DNA of 64,000 nucleotides from Arabidopsis thaliana (GCF_000001735.4 NC_003075.7:8929001-8993000), one strand, 5' to 3'. Counted from the first letter of the stretch, positions 43,785 through 55,914 are shown. Notes: generated by a model not told the origin, from the sequence alone. Translations and numbers: made by a program.

Positions 43785-45473
43785 CTAGAGACGGCCACAG
43801 TCGTACCTAGTATGACGAATTTGATCACGACCAAACAAAAGTAACAACAAAGCTATAAACATTAGCCTCAGAACCTTTGATGACGTTTGTAGCGAACGTC
43901 CGGTCAAATAAGTCTGCACCGAAAGCCCGAGTAATCTCATCCTACGTTCATCCACATACTCATCAATAGCTTCTTCAATGTTTTTCATCGAACAATCCTT
44001 TAACAAGTCTCCGTGGTCCGGACCAACTTTCCTAGCTAGACACCTAGCTAAAACAACCGCATCCTCTAGCGCCGCTGAGCCGCCCTGTGCCAAGAACGGA
44101 CCCATCACGTGCATCGCATCGCCGGCTACAGTCACTGTCCCACGACGAAATTTCCCTAACATGATTTCCGATGGCGCTCGGTACCTTAAGTGTGTGAGTG
44201 TTAATGACTCCACATTGCATATTTTTACCATTTCTTTCCAATCTTCAGACAAGTCATCGGCCCATTTTCGACACAGATTCGCAATCGATTCTTGATCTTT
44301 ACCATTGTGATTATTGTCTTGCATATGTACTAGAAACCAAAAGACTTGATTATCCGTCAAAGGAAGCCTTCCTATTAAGACATTTCCTTGCTTTATCCTT
44401 AGAACCTCTTGTGGAAATCCATGGCCGTTTGGGTACTTAGTAAACCCTCTCACCGCACGACAAGCAAACGCCTTTTTCGGGTTTAACTGCAAATAATCAC
44501 TGACGATAGAATTGGCACCATCGCATCCAATCAGGACCTATGAGAGAAGAAAAACATTATATTGCATAATTTATTTTATACTATTGAAAGCATACAAAAA
44601 TAAATTCTTCAGTAAATGCAAAAGCCAAATGTAATATTTGCCTTTGAACAATTAATGTCTAAATAAACAATACTGATATTTACCTTGGCTTTGATGCTAT
44701 TTCCATTGGCTAAGTGAACAACCGGAAACAACGTAGTTTTGTCCTGCTCAATAGAAACAATATGAGAACCGAACCGGATGGTTCCTTTCGGAAGGGCATC
44801 GGATAAGGCCTCAACAAGATCGTTCCTTTTAATACAACGAGCTTCGTCTCTGTTTTATTCAAAGTATTAAATATTCAAATCAATAACAAAGATTACAACA
44901 AATCAATAGAATAAACTGCATTAAAAACTAAATCAAAATACTCAAATTAACTCTATAGTTTTTATATTTATCATCTTCAATTTTAAGGATAGGAAAATTG
45001 TGACTTACACTATATTTGAAACGAATTCTCGTTTTTTTCCATTCTCAATCAACATGGTCCGTGCCCTGTTCATATCCAAGAAAGGTCCATAAATCAAAAT
45101 TCTAAAACAAACATATAATGAATAATAAAGTTATGGTTAAAAAAGAATAATATTACTTACTTGTGAATAAGAGAAGAATTGAGACGAAGGCGATCACCAA
45201 CGCCAAGCTGATCAAGGGCTCTCCAACCATTGGAGAGAGTTCCGATTCCAGCTCCTTCCGATCTCACTTTCTCTGCTCTCTCCAACACCACACTCTTTAT
45301 TCCTTTCCTACATTTTAAAAAAAAAATATACACACCAAATATTAATTTACATATGGAATTCATAAAGTTTGAGTCTCATTACAAAATAAATTAATAACAA
45401 ACCTATGAAGAGCAATGGAAGTGGCGAGACCAGCGATTCCGCCGCCGACGATAACTATTCCGATTTCCTCCAT
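43785..45473 (-). CDS. MO1: FAD-dependent monooxygenase 1 (salicylate-hydroxylase-like)
   Basis: Five exons on -: 45403-45473, 45161-45307, 45009-45065, 44684-44849, 43785-44537; 397 aa, all GT-AG. The Rossmann FAD motif is VIVGGGIAGLATSIAL (7-22). The DG motif is VLIGCDGANSIV (148-159). The GD motif is VTVAGDAMHVMGPFLAQGGS (283-302), and YDCGRL ends the protein. The flavoprotein aromatic hydroxylase fold resembles salicylate hydroxylase and zeaxanthin epoxidase. Physiological substrate unknown. The start at 45473 is chosen because the TATA box at 45571-45578 puts the transcription start near the upstream in-frame ATG (45548). I believe this is At4g15760. A hydrophobic segment near the C-terminus (LMFIALLLLLFG) suggests membrane association. 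A broken copy follows at 46497-48211. Confidence 0.9.
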
Positions 45474-45570
45474 TTCAAAGCTGAGATTTTCAGATCTAAA
45501 GTTTTGTTTGGGTAGTTGTTTTAATATCTGTAGTCCTATAGGTAACATGTAGTATAGTGTTTTTAATTTA

Positions 45571-45578
45571 TTTATATA
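45571..45578 (-). promoter_or_regulatory. TATA box of MO1
   Basis: TATATAAA on -, 98 bp upstream of ATG 45473. It rules out the in-frame ATG at 45548 as the main start. Confidence 0.65.
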
Positions 45579-46496
45579 GAGTAGAGGAACAGCGAAGACT
45601 TTTCATTAAGACAATTAAATTACTTGGGAGACAATCAATTTACGTGAGTGTGGTGGGTCTTTGCGAGTCAAACAAGCGCTCTTTGTTTATGAAGTAACTT
45701 GACCTGTTGACGCAAGCCTATGACGCCACTTACATTAACTCGGCTTTTGGATAAAACAACTAGTTCCATCCAATATCAATTTTGTGTACTTGTTGTAATG
45801 AGTGTGACTCAATACTTATCTTTTTGGCTTTTCCTAGTATATCAAAAATCTAAACTGACAAAAAAAAAATCGATCTTCTATACTATTAAACTTTTGATAT
45901 ATATAAGAATAAAGATGGGATCATCAAAAAAAACATCTTCGAATTGAGCCTTTGCAATTCTGGTTTTCTCTAGATAAGTTTTCTATCACCTCCATTGATT
46001 CAGCTTCTACATTTTGAGTGGGCTACTGGATAATTTGACATTTCTCTCTACATTTTCTTGGTTCTGTTTATGTTATAATGCAGACTTTAAGTCTTTTATC
46101 AACTAGGGTGGGGTTTTTGTAACACAAATGATATGGACTTCTCTTCCTTCATCAAAATATACGAAAAATGTATTTGAATAATTATTGATTATTTTTGGTC
46201 CAAAAAACTTGAATCCAGAATTATTAATTGGATTAAAATGTTTTTGAGAATATTTTTTTGCAGATGATACCGCCCATAATTTTCTTAAATAAGTTTTTGA
46301 TTGGACTTCTTTTGTCTTTCACAACTCACAAGTGAGAAAGACTAATATCATAGTTCTTTTAATAATCGAACAAAAATTATCAGAAGCGAACAAACAGGAA
46401 ACATTCGCAAGAACAATGAGTAACCAACCTCATGATACAATCATCTCACGAAGCACACAACTCTCGCAATTTAGACAGTTCGTACATAAGATAAAT
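45579..46496. other. Intergenic between MO1 and its broken copy
   Basis: Promoter of MO1 and 3' flank of the pseudogene; nothing else recognised. Confidence 0.5.
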
Positions 46497-48211
46497 TTAT
46501 AGACTGCCACAATCATATCGAGTATGACCAATTTGATCACGAAACAGAATCATCAACATAACTACAAGCAATAGCTTCCTAACCGGCGAAGAAGCTGCTA
46601 TTAAACTACCGGTAAGATAAGTTTGTGTCGAAAGCCCCACGAGTCTACCTCTTCTTTCCCTAATGTACTCATCAATTGCTTCTTCTATTTGCATCCTTGA
46701 AGAGAAGGAAGATACATTAATTATACCGTCTTGACCTAAATTTAACTTCCTCCACAAGCATCTAGCCAAAACAACACCGTCCTCAAGCGCAGCCGAACAT
46801 CCTTGTCCTAAGAATGGGCCCATTAGGTGCATACTGTCTCCGGCCAACTGTCACGGTGCCACGTCGGAATTTTCCAGACAGAACATCCCAAGGAGCACGG
46901 TACCTTAAACGGTTGATATACAAAGAGTCCATATCACAATTCTTCACCATCTCTTTCCACTCTTCTGAGAATTCGCGGACTGATGCTAGTGCCAATCTTG
47001 CGATATCCTCTTGATTTTTTAAGAAGTTTGAGTCTATTTATAAAACAAATTATAAATACGTTAGTGCGTTATATGAAAACAATAGAAGTCTATGTATAGT
47101 ATGAAATGTAGCATGACCGGGTTATTAATTACCTTGGGGACAATTTCGCAAAACAACAAACCAAAAGACGAGTTTGTGAGTTATAGGAAGTCGTCCGCTT
47201 ACGACGTTGTCCATCTTGATTCTTATAAACTCTTGTCGGAATCCATGGTCGTCCGGGTAATTTGTGAACCCTCTGATGGCCCGCGAACCGAGGTCTTTAG
47301 TCGGGTTTAATCCTAGAAATCTAGAGACTACAGAATTTGACCCATCGCAGCCAATCAAAACCTAAATTAAAAGAAAAGTATATTATCAAAATATATAAGA
47401 CCCATGCATTTCATGCTAAACATGTTGCTTTCAGTGAAAAACAAACAAAACACAAACCATTAAAACCGATCACGACCCATAAATGTCACTGTCGGCTAAT
47501 ATAAAGTATATACTAAAAAAATTCCACTACGGCATCACCTCAATAATTGATCAATAAATATATCTACTGTTGTTAAAACGTGCCTTTGCTTTGATAGCTT
47601 CTCCCGTTTTTAACGTGCACAATCGGAAACGATTTTGTTTCGTCGAGCTTAACCGACAAAATATGGCAACCAAGCCGGAGAGTGCCAAGAGGAAGAGCAT
47701 GAGCCAAAGCTCGAACCAAGTCGTTCCTTAGTACACCTCTTACTTCTCCATAGGATGCTGGTCCAACCGATTCTCTTCGTTTAATACCTTTCTCGATCAA
47801 AACATCTCTTATCCTGTTTTAGTACCATACCGGAAATCATTATAACTAGATAAGGTTAGTTAAAATATAAATATTTATATACTTACTGATGAATTGGGAG
47901 AGACTTAAGACGAAGCTAGCTTATCGGCGACACCAAGTTGTTGAAGAGCAAGCCAGCCGTTAGTCTGAATACCAAAATGCTGCTCCTTCCGATCTTACAG
48001 ACTCTGATCTCTCCAACACAACGCTCTTTATGCCCTTCCTTTATAATCATATTTGTATGTTTAGTTAGTCAATAGTTCATGTATATGTTTTCTAATTTAA
48101 ATTACCTTATAATTGAGAAAATGAGGAGATTATAGTGAACCTGTGAAGAGCAAGGGAAGTTGCAAGACCAGCAATGCCTCCTCCCACGATTACTATGTCC
48201 AATTCTTCCAT
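46497..48211 (-). pseudogene. MO1-like FAD monooxygenase, tandem copy with several frameshifts
   Basis: Same exon order as MO1. Exon 1 from ATG 48211 is intact (MEELDIVIVGGGIAGLATSL). Exon 2 has an extra base at about 47976 and two extra bases near 47912. The exon ending VKNG has an extra base near 47605. The last exon keeps VSRFLGLNPTKDLGSRAIRG but has an extra base at about 46847 inside the GD motif (VTV / AGDSMHLMGPFLGQG). The tail LLLVVMLMILFRDQIGHTRY and YDCGSL is preserved. At least four frame breaks make a full enzyme impossible, though fragments could still be transcribed. I believe this is At4g15765. Confidence 0.8.
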
Positions 48212-49059
48212 TCTTCTATATTTGTATTTCCTCCAAATTTTATGATCGTTATGTCCTGCAATGTCGTGGACTTATATGTGGGGGTTGAAGCCACATGGCA
48301 ATATGGCATGTCGTGGTTGTACCTTGACCCGCGTATTTTTCGTTATCTATACATATTCATTCACAGCGATTTTTATTGGTATTTGTCGATTCATATATCA
48401 ATTAAACTGTGTATCACACAGATCGTTATATGAAACCAATTCTGAAGAGAGAAAAAAAAGAAAAGAAAAATTTAAGCCTTCTTGTGTTAGAATTACTAAT
48501 TTTAATAATTTATTTAATATTTTTACTGTATTAGTGATTAAATGTATAATTTACTTAATCTTAGAAGTATATATATATATTTAAAACAATTATTTTCTTA
48601 CACGTTATACAATATTTGTAATTAATTGTATTTATTTATATTAGAAATATATATACCTTTTTCTAAAATAATATATTTTTGTTTTGTCAATTGCCCTTAT
48701 AATATTAGTAATTCATTGTATGATTTCCTTATAATATTTTTACACATGAAAAAATCTCTAACTAAACATCTTTTCAATAAACTACATGAACTATCAAATT
48801 TGTTATAACTTTCAGTTATCCTCCAAAGTCCAAATATTCAAAGTGAATTATTCATGGGTTGGATTTAACAAAAATAATAATTTCGAGGTTGAAATGACAA
48901 TAGATATTTTTAAAACAAAGGACCAAAGTCGAAATAACAAAACTCATCGGCCGCATTAGGTTTGGTCCTAAATCCCTAAAACCCTAAAAAAACACAATCC
49001 CTCTTAGAAACAGAGAGCTTCTCTTCTTTCTCCATTATTCATCACTTTCTTCCCCGAAG
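48212..49059. promoter_or_regulatory. Divergent region; telo-box promoter of NIP7
   Basis: Lies between the MO1-like pseudogene (-) and NIP7 (+). AAACCCTAA at 48979-48987 is a telo-box, typical of plant ribosome-biogenesis and translation genes. 48480-48800 is very AT-rich with no gene. Confidence 0.6.
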
Positions 49060-49623
49060 ATGCGTCCTTTAGACGAGACCGAGACAACCGTCGTCTTCGA
49101 GAAGCTCTTCAAATTCGTCGGCAACAACCTCAAGAAGATCGTCGAGAACCCATCAGACGAAGGACCCGAATCTACACCCGGCAGCTACTGCTTCCGCCTC
49201 CAGAAAAACAGAGTCTACTACGTCAGCGAAGCCCTCGTGAAGCGAGCCACAAACATCTCCAGGAAAAACCTAGTCTCCTTCGGAACCTGCATCGGGAAAT
49301 ACACTCACGCCGGTAGTTTCCATCTGACGATTATGTCACTCAATATCTTGGCGGCGAATGCTAAACACAAGGTATGGCTTAAACCCACTTCGGAGATGTC
49401 GTTTCTTTATGGGAACCATGTCTTGAAAGGTGGATTAGGGAGGATTACTGATAGTATTGTTCCTGGAGATGGTGTTGTTGTGTTCTCGATGTCTGATGTT
49501 CCGTTAGGGTTTGGGATTGCTGCGAAGAGTACACAGGATTGTAGGAAATTGGATCCTAATGGTATTGTTGTGCTTCATCAGGCTGATATTGGAGAGTATT
49601 TGAGGGGTGAAGATGACCTTTGA
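49060..49623 (+). CDS. NIP7: 60S ribosome biogenesis factor NIP7 (PUA domain)
   Basis: Intronless, 187 aa, the full length of eukaryotic Nip7. The N-terminal alpha/beta domain ([20 protein letters not shown], then [14 protein letters not shown]) is followed by the C-terminal PUA RNA-binding domain (about 95-175: [20 protein letters not shown], ..[17 protein letters not shown]). Nip7 works in the nucleolus in pre-rRNA processing and pre-60S assembly. The upstream telo-box fits co-regulation with ribosome genes. I believe this is At4g15770. Confidence 0.95.
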   Translation: MRPLDETETTVVFEKLFKFVGNNLKKIVENPSDEGPESTPGSYCFRLQKNRVYYVSEALVKRATNISRKNLVSFGTCIGKYTHAGSFHLTIMSLNILAANAKHKVWLKPTSEMSFLYGNHVLKGGLGRITDSIVPGDGVVVFSMSDVPLGFGIAAKSTQDCRKLDPNGIVVLHQADIGEYLRGEDDL

Positions 49624-50655
49624 AAGTTTAAAGGTTTTGTCTTTGTTGTGTCTTAGTTTGATTCTGCTTGTTGCTTTGAGTTTTAAAGTATGTAGCTGTT
49701 ACAAGTTTCGTGGAACTTGGTTCTGGATCTATGAAAGTCTCGATTTTTATAAATCTGTTTTTGAGGTGTTTTGTGAGACTCTTGAGTATGTAAAAGCTAA
49801 AAAATTTACATTCATATGCGAATTTTCAAATCTGTAACCTGATGATCAAGATTTGTATTGGAGACAGGTTGAGTTTCCTGATATTGCTTTGATTTTTATA
49901 CTTAAAAGCTTCAAATTCTTCATCAAGCTTGAAACTTTGGAAATTTACATACATATGCTAATTTTCAAATCTGTAACCCTAATGATTCAGATATGTGTTG
50001 GAGACAGATTGATTATGCTGATTTTTGAGACAGATTGATTATGCTGATTTTTGAGACAGATTGATTATGCTGATTTTTCTTTGGTTTTATAGTCCAAAAG
50101 CTTCAAATTGTTTTCAAGCTTCAAACTTTGGCCTTTGAGTATTAAGGGTATGTGACTGTCACAAATTTTGTGGAACATGGTATTGTATCTATGAAAGTCT
50201 CAATTGTTCTCAAACAAGAGTATCGAGAAGCTACAATTGTAAGCTGATGAATCAGTTTTCTGTATGGAAACAGATTGCTTGCTTTGATTTAAAACTTCAA
50301 AACTTATTACTGGGCATATAGGTTGTGTACTGCTGCCAAATAATCTGGAGAAGAGATGTTTAAACCAATTAAGTTCTGAAATCTTTCTGAAACAGATTGC
50401 ATAACTTTTTGGGAAAGATATTGAGGGTGTTCTTTGAATAAATATGTTGTACACTGAAAATTTCCCACATTAAGAGTAGGGGATTGATATTCATCATCTT
50501 TTCAAACGTAATCTTGTAAAGTTCAACTTCAACCCAAAGTCTTGGCCTTTGTACGTTTGTTCCTCACTTGGGAATTGGGATGCAAAGCTGTGTTGCAAAA
50601 TGTTTAGAAATAATATTTACTGTTATATAGTTTTTCTGGTATCATTAGTCACAAA
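49624..50655. other. 3' flank of NIP7 with degenerate repeats
   Basis: Contains a perfect 26-bp x3 repeat (50001-50078) and looser repeats of AGCTTCAAATT...CTTGAAACTTTGG (about 49907-49940, 50097-50135). No gene. Confidence 0.5.
50001..50078 (+). repeat. 26-bp tandem repeat, three identical units
   Basis: Unit begins GAGACAGATTGATTATGCTG and ends ATTTTT; units at 50001-50026, 50027-50052 and 50053-50078 are identical, so it is recently amplified. Confidence 0.95.
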
Positions 50656-50728
50656 GCCCGTCTAGCTCAGTTGGTAGAGCGCAAGGCTCTTAACCTTGTG
50701 GTCGTGGGTTCGAGCCCCACGGTGGGCG
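50656..50728 (+). tRNA. tRNA-Lys (CTT)
   Basis: 73 nt without intron. Acceptor arms GCCCGTC/GGTGGGC, D arm with TAGCTCAGTTGGTAGAGC (A box), anticodon stem CAAGG/CCTTG with loop CTCTTAA (anticodon CTT), and T arm with GGTTCGAGCC (B box). Discriminator G. A T run downstream (from about 50731) serves as polymerase III terminator. CAA just upstream is common in plant tRNA genes. Confidence 0.97.
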
Positions 50729-51080
50729 CTTTGTTTTTGTTTTTTTAATCCAAATTTGATCATATTCTGATTTTAGTTTTGAGTACCTTGACTAGTGACT
50801 CTTGAGCATGTGTTTTATGCAAGTTTTAAGATATCCTCGCCTTTAATTACGCTACGTAGAATATGTGAATTAGTATGGTACACCCAAAGAAAGAACACAA
50901 ATACTTTATATAATAATACAACATCCAAAGTCAAAACCTTACAATACATATGGTACCATTTTGTTCCCCTCTCTCTCTCTTTACTAATCTCTCTACTGAA
51001 GACTTTTGTCTCTGTTTGTCGCCTGTCTCCGCCAAAAGCTCTAAGTCTCTAACCATCACGTAGAGTAATTTGTTGTGTCT
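50729..51080. other. Intergenic, tRNA-Lys / VAMP724 3' end
   Basis: Pol III terminator at the left edge, CT-rich stretch at 50969-50982, probable VAMP724 3' UTR. No gene. Confidence 0.5.
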
Positions 51081-52697
51081 TCAATCCGTGCAATTAAATC
51101 CATGACAAACCGATATCCAGATTATGAGAACAAGTAGTAGCAAGATCCCAAGAACCACCAGTTTTATCTTCATGTTCTGGTACCACAATTTCCTCCTCAC
51201 CTGTGTCCCTTGGTTTTCTTGTATTCCCGCGCCTTAAAGTATACAAATTAACCCTTACATTAAAATGGCTATCACAGAAAGTCTATGAATTTAATGTTTG
51301 GAGTCAAGTTTGCCTTTACCTGAGAGCGTAGATTCTCGGTCTTGTCAGTAAGAACTGTTAGATTTTCCCCTCTGTCGATTGCCTGAAAATGGATCAACAA
51401 TATTGGAGGTGTATAAAGCACAGTGATTTTTGCAGACTTATCATTGTAAAAGGTAAAGCAAAGGAGAATGATTTGTTGCTTGTCTTAAGTGTGGAGAAAG
51501 ACATAAGAGAGTCAAATGATGAGCATTACCTTGTCAATATTCTCCAACATTATACTTTTAACTTCTGAAACCTGAGCCTTGACTTTTATTAGTTTTTCAA
51601 TCTCCTCTGCATGGTCAACAATATAATTCATGTGTTCCTTCATCACCGGCCTGCAATATTTTAATTTTACCATTACCTTGTATTCAATATATTATAGAAC
51701 ATTTTCCTCAAATATTGAAATGTTTTCTAAGTACCCGAACTCCTTGTTGAGACTTTTGGCGATAGCTGTACTTGCTTTTCCACCTCCATATCTCTTCTTG
51801 AAATCAGCTTTCACACGCTCCAGAAATGCGATCGAGATTTGCTTGCTAAGAGAATCTTTCGCCACAACACAATATGCTGAATAAGAAATTTCAAAGAGCC
51901 ACCATATATAAGTGAAATGCAATCCAAACCATAACAAATTATTTTGAAACACATGTGTGTAGTTTCATCTCCAAACCATAACAAATACAACTACATACAG
52001 AAAGAAAGACACAAACATCTCCAATCCGCATCACGTAAAGGTATCACCAATAATAAGACGCGTAATGTATTCATCATAAAAACTAAACTACCAAACACTG
52101 AAAGAATTTTGAGACTGTTTAGTTACTAATTGAATCTCCCAAGAGAACAAACTCCACAAAAACATATCAAGATTCATGATTAGATAACACTTTACTTAAT
52201 TTGTTGATGGAAAAAATTCTTTTTTGATTAGATATATGTGCTTAATTGGTATTTACAAAGTGGAAACCAAACAAAATCAGTAAAAAAGTTAAATCAATCT
52301 AAGCTCAAATCTCAATGGAACTAATACACAAAACACTGTTGTATCGCCAAGTAATGCGAATCCAATCTATGAAGATCCTGAAAATGCCTTAAGTTTCAGA
52401 TGATGCATATCAGCTAACCCTGAGCTAGATCCATCAAAACCTTAATGGCTTCAAACTAAAAACATTGTTCGTTTCCAGAGAAGAAGATAGAGAGAGTGAC
52501 AAACCGTAGCCATCTTCGACAAGGAAATTGAAGGTATGGTGATCGCAGTTGTAAGTGAACTTGCTGTTGCTGGAGGACGGAAGCTTCTGGAGACACTGAG
52601 CAGCAATAGACGGGAAATTGCCTGTGAATTCGGTATACTCGGCGAGGATCATAGTTCCTCTGGCGACGAAGCTATAGATAAACGATTCTTGACCCAT
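51081..52697 (-). CDS. VAMP724: R-SNARE longin protein VAMP724-like; last exon junction unusual
   Basis: Exons on -: 52505-52697, 51735-51876, 51530-51650, 51320-51382, then a last exon within 51081-51232. The longin domain is exons 1-2 ([20 protein letters not shown]). The R-SNARE motif is in exons 3-4 with central Arg in [20 protein letters not shown]. The last exon has RRKLWYQN, a transmembrane anchor ([19 protein letters not shown]) and the tail HGFNCTD. Ordinary splicing at TTTAAG|GCGCGGG (51232) gives [11 protein letters not shown] then a stop. The frame that encodes the anchor needs either a 2-nt shift or the acceptor at GGGACACAG|GTGAGG (about 51200), which is in frame but drops 10 residues. 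Mediates vesicle fusion, probably at plasma membrane/endosomes. I believe this is At4g15780. Confidence 0.85.
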
Positions 52698-53389
52698 TTT
52701 GAGTCGCCACCGAGTATGGAACCGAGTTGGCTCAGACAGAGAGAAAGAGAAAGAGAAAGAGAGTCTTTTTATTCTTTCTTTACCTTTGCTGCAAAGAAAC
52801 CAAGTACTTTGCCCGTGACTCAACTCAACTACATTTCTTAGTTTTTATTTTTAATTTTCCTTTTTGTATACTAAATTAAATAATTTTTTCTTTTTTTGGT
52901 AGGAAAATTAAATATTTTTTTTCTTCATATTAAATTTGTGTTATTATTTATAAATCTAATACAATTCAAAAAAGCGAAGATGCATCTTAAATTTCGGCAG
53001 GAAATAAGTGTGAAATACTCACAAAGTCAATATCAATCTATGAAAACAATAGTATTTTGATGCTTTTTAAAACACAAAAAAATGTAAAACTTATGCATAG
53101 TGAATAAATGAAAAAGAAATGAATATACAGAATAAAATAAATTCTGGGGAAAACAACCCTATCACATAAAATAAATTTTGAAATGTTGTCATATTTTATT
53201 AATTTTTTGTTTTTTGAAATTTTGAGTGTGGCTCGCAACGACATCACTAATTTATTCTCATGTTTGTTTGTTTCTCACTTTACCAATCTCACTTACAGAT
53301 CTTCCTTCTTCTTCCTCTTCCTCTTCTTCTTCCTTAAACCCTACAAGCTTCTACTCTATTGACAATTTGATTCCGAGTTTACATCGATA
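52698..53389. promoter_or_regulatory. Divergent promoter region, VAMP724 / coiled-coil gene
   Basis: AT-rich. A GAGA/CTCT run at 52738-52762 (VAMP724 leader) and a pyrimidine-rich TTCTTCCTCTTCC stretch at 53290-53330 (leader of the + gene) are typical of plant leaders. Confidence 0.5.
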
Positions 53390-55069
53390 ATGGCGGACCA
53401 AACCTCCGATTCAACATCTCCCGTGGCTCCTCTCTCCGTATCTTCTCCTACTGCTACTGTAAACTCTCTCAATTTCTCTTTAATCGCTTTAATTTTACGC
53501 TTCATGGACGCGGACGTAGTCTCGGAGCTCTAGGTTTCTGAATTTTAGGTTCAAAATGAGATTAATATAATTTGGTTTTTGATCTAATTTATCTAGGGTT
53601 TCGAGTTTAGATATGGCATTTCGGACCTAGATCTGTGTTTTGTCTGCAACTTCGAACATATCATTGTGTTCTGTATTCTCGATTCGAATTCAAGTGGTAT
53701 AGTATAGAAGAAGGTTTCGTTTCTTCCGATTTTTGCCTGAAATTTTACTCTTATTACTGTGTATTTTTATGTTTTTGTTGGAATTGTCTGAATTTATCGT
53801 TCCACGGATTTAACAATTTCAGATTCTGATTACATTGATGTTGAGTTGATTCACATGCAAAGCTTTTTACCTTTGGTGGATCTTGGGCTATCACTGTGTA
53901 GTATCTCTTTAGATTTGAAGTCAGATTTGGATCGTGAGCCATTACTGTGTAGTATATCTTTAGTTCTGTGCAATTAACAACAATCTCACATTGGTCTTAA
54001 AGCATACTTTTCTTGTTTATATATATATATATAACAGGCTTATGATTTTGGTTTGTACAGCTTAAGAGTTATAATATCTGTTTCCCTGTGGAATTGTTTT
54101 TAAGTGGTTAAATTGAAATTGATGTTGATCTTGGTTGTTCTTTCTGCTGCAGAAGAAAGATAATACCAATCCTGTTGATTCGAAGCTCACGGTACGTCGC
54201 TGTGTTGTTAGATACTATTAGTGTTTTTAGTCAAATCTTCTGATCAAGCGGTTTTTCTCAAGTCTTGATTTCGTTTTATGTAGGAATTGAATGAATCAAG
54301 GGCTGAGTTACTAAACAGGATCCAGAATCTGAAACAGGTTTTAACACTTTCATTCTCATCTCTGACATTGTCATGTTGTTTTAGAACATCTGTTGTCTTT
54401 TTAAAACAAACCAATCTTTATATCTTATCGTCGCAGGACTTGCAAAGTTGGAGAGGTAAATTGGACACTCAAGTTAAAGTCTACCGTGAGGTGAGTTCCA
54501 TATCTAGTCCTCTTTATCCATTTTGTGGTATCAAGCAAGAGAATTGCTGTTTTAGCCGGGATCAGTTTGAACTGTTTTGACATTCGATGTATACTCTTCC
54601 TTGGTTTTTTACAGGAGCTCTCTGGGCTAAAGAAGACTCTGAATCTTGAAGTTGAGCAGCTTCGTGAGGTATGTATGTATATTGAGCCAGCAGCCACATG
54701 AATATTTAAACGGTTTCTATTCATGATACATGTTTGATTCGTTTTGTCTCCATAAAAACTAGGAATTCAAAGATCTGAAAACTACCTTGAATCAACAGCA
54801 AGATGATGTTTCCGCTAGCCTGAAAAGCTTAGGCGTGAGTCTCTCGTGATACACTCTTCTTCCTAAAAGTATTTTCAATATTATAACCCAAAGAAAAGAC
54901 CGGTTTTTAGACTTGCAGAAACTAATCTATGGTTCTCCTCCACGATTATCTGTTTTGTGCTTTGCAGCTACAAGATTCAAAAGAGCAAATTGATAAGAGA
55001 AGTGAGGTGACAGAAGAGAAAGTGGAAGCTCTATCGACTGATGATAATGCCAAAGAAGCAGAACATTAG
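53390..55069 (+). CDS. Small coiled-coil protein of unknown function, seven phase-0 exons
   Basis: Exons 53390-53458, 54153-54191, 54284-54337, 54437-54490, 54615-54668, 54763-54834, 54968-55069, all GT-AG and all phase 0; 147 aa. The N-terminus is Ser/Thr/Pro-rich (MADQTSDSTSPVAPLSVSSP). From about residue 37 it is a continuous coiled coil (ELNESRAELLNRIQNLKQ, DLQSWRGKLDTQVKVYREE, LKKTLNLEVEQLREE, FKDLKTTLNQQQDDVSASL). It ends in an acidic tail (VEALSTDDNAKEAEH). No known domain recognised. Three consecutive exons are exactly 54 nt and the next 72 nt, i.e. 18, 18, 18 and 24 residues, fitting a coiled coil grown by exon duplication. I believe this is At4g15790. Confidence 0.85.
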
Positions 55070-55914
55070 ATAATATGAAATTGTTTGTTCTTATGATATT
55101 CTCGCCACTACTGTTACCACTACCTTGAGATTGTACTAGTATGCTTAATATGTAGTTCCGCGGTTTAGTTGATTCTAATGATGCACCATGACACAATGGT
55201 TTGCTGCAGATTGATATGTCAACAAGTTGATACAGAACCAACTCGTGTACAGATCTCAAAACCGAGCTTCCTCCTCTGTTCTTGACACCATGATAGAGTG
55301 AAATTGTGAAATGAAGCTCCCAAATCAGATATTCAGAAATTTCCATAAACCAATGAACAAACCGGTTTGGTCTAGAATACAAAACCAACCTATTTCGAAT
55401 AATTCGTTGATCATAATTTGCATTCTCCAAATTCAAAGAACATAGAAGCTTTTAATTTTAATAAATCGATCAATCAATGAACCAACAACCAAGCTTTTTT
55501 TATATATATATATATTCATCTTATTTCTTTTCATTCCTTTTTTTTTGGGGGGCAAAATTCTTTTCATTCATTCAAAATTTATCAATTCCACTAATTTCAA
55601 ATTCGAGCCTTATATAAAATTTCTTTCATTTAGTTGGTAGCATATTCAAGTAAAATGCGTCACATATAATATTGTCATTCATCTCTTATCCTAATTTAAT
55701 AAAAAATAAAAAGTCAAAAACGAAAATTTAGACTTTAGTGGGAAAAGCGCGTTAAACAACTTTTAGTGTCAAGTGGCATAAATCGTAAATAATATAAATC
55801 CTAGTGGCAATTTCAATAACTCATTCTCTTTTAAACCATTTCTTTCTCTTTCTTCAATAAAACTTTTGAAACCTCCAAAAAAAAAAACCTCAGAGAAAGA
55901 AGAAGAAAGAAACA
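55070..55914. other. Intergenic, coiled-coil gene / RALF33
   Basis: 3' flank to about 55450, then AT-rich sequence with a (TA)n run at 55500-55515 and the RALF leader. No gene. Confidence 0.5.

Noticed and set aside
54425-55436. Long - strand open frames over the coiled-coil gene and its 3' flank
   Set aside because: Antisense to supported exons; no recognisable domain or start context.
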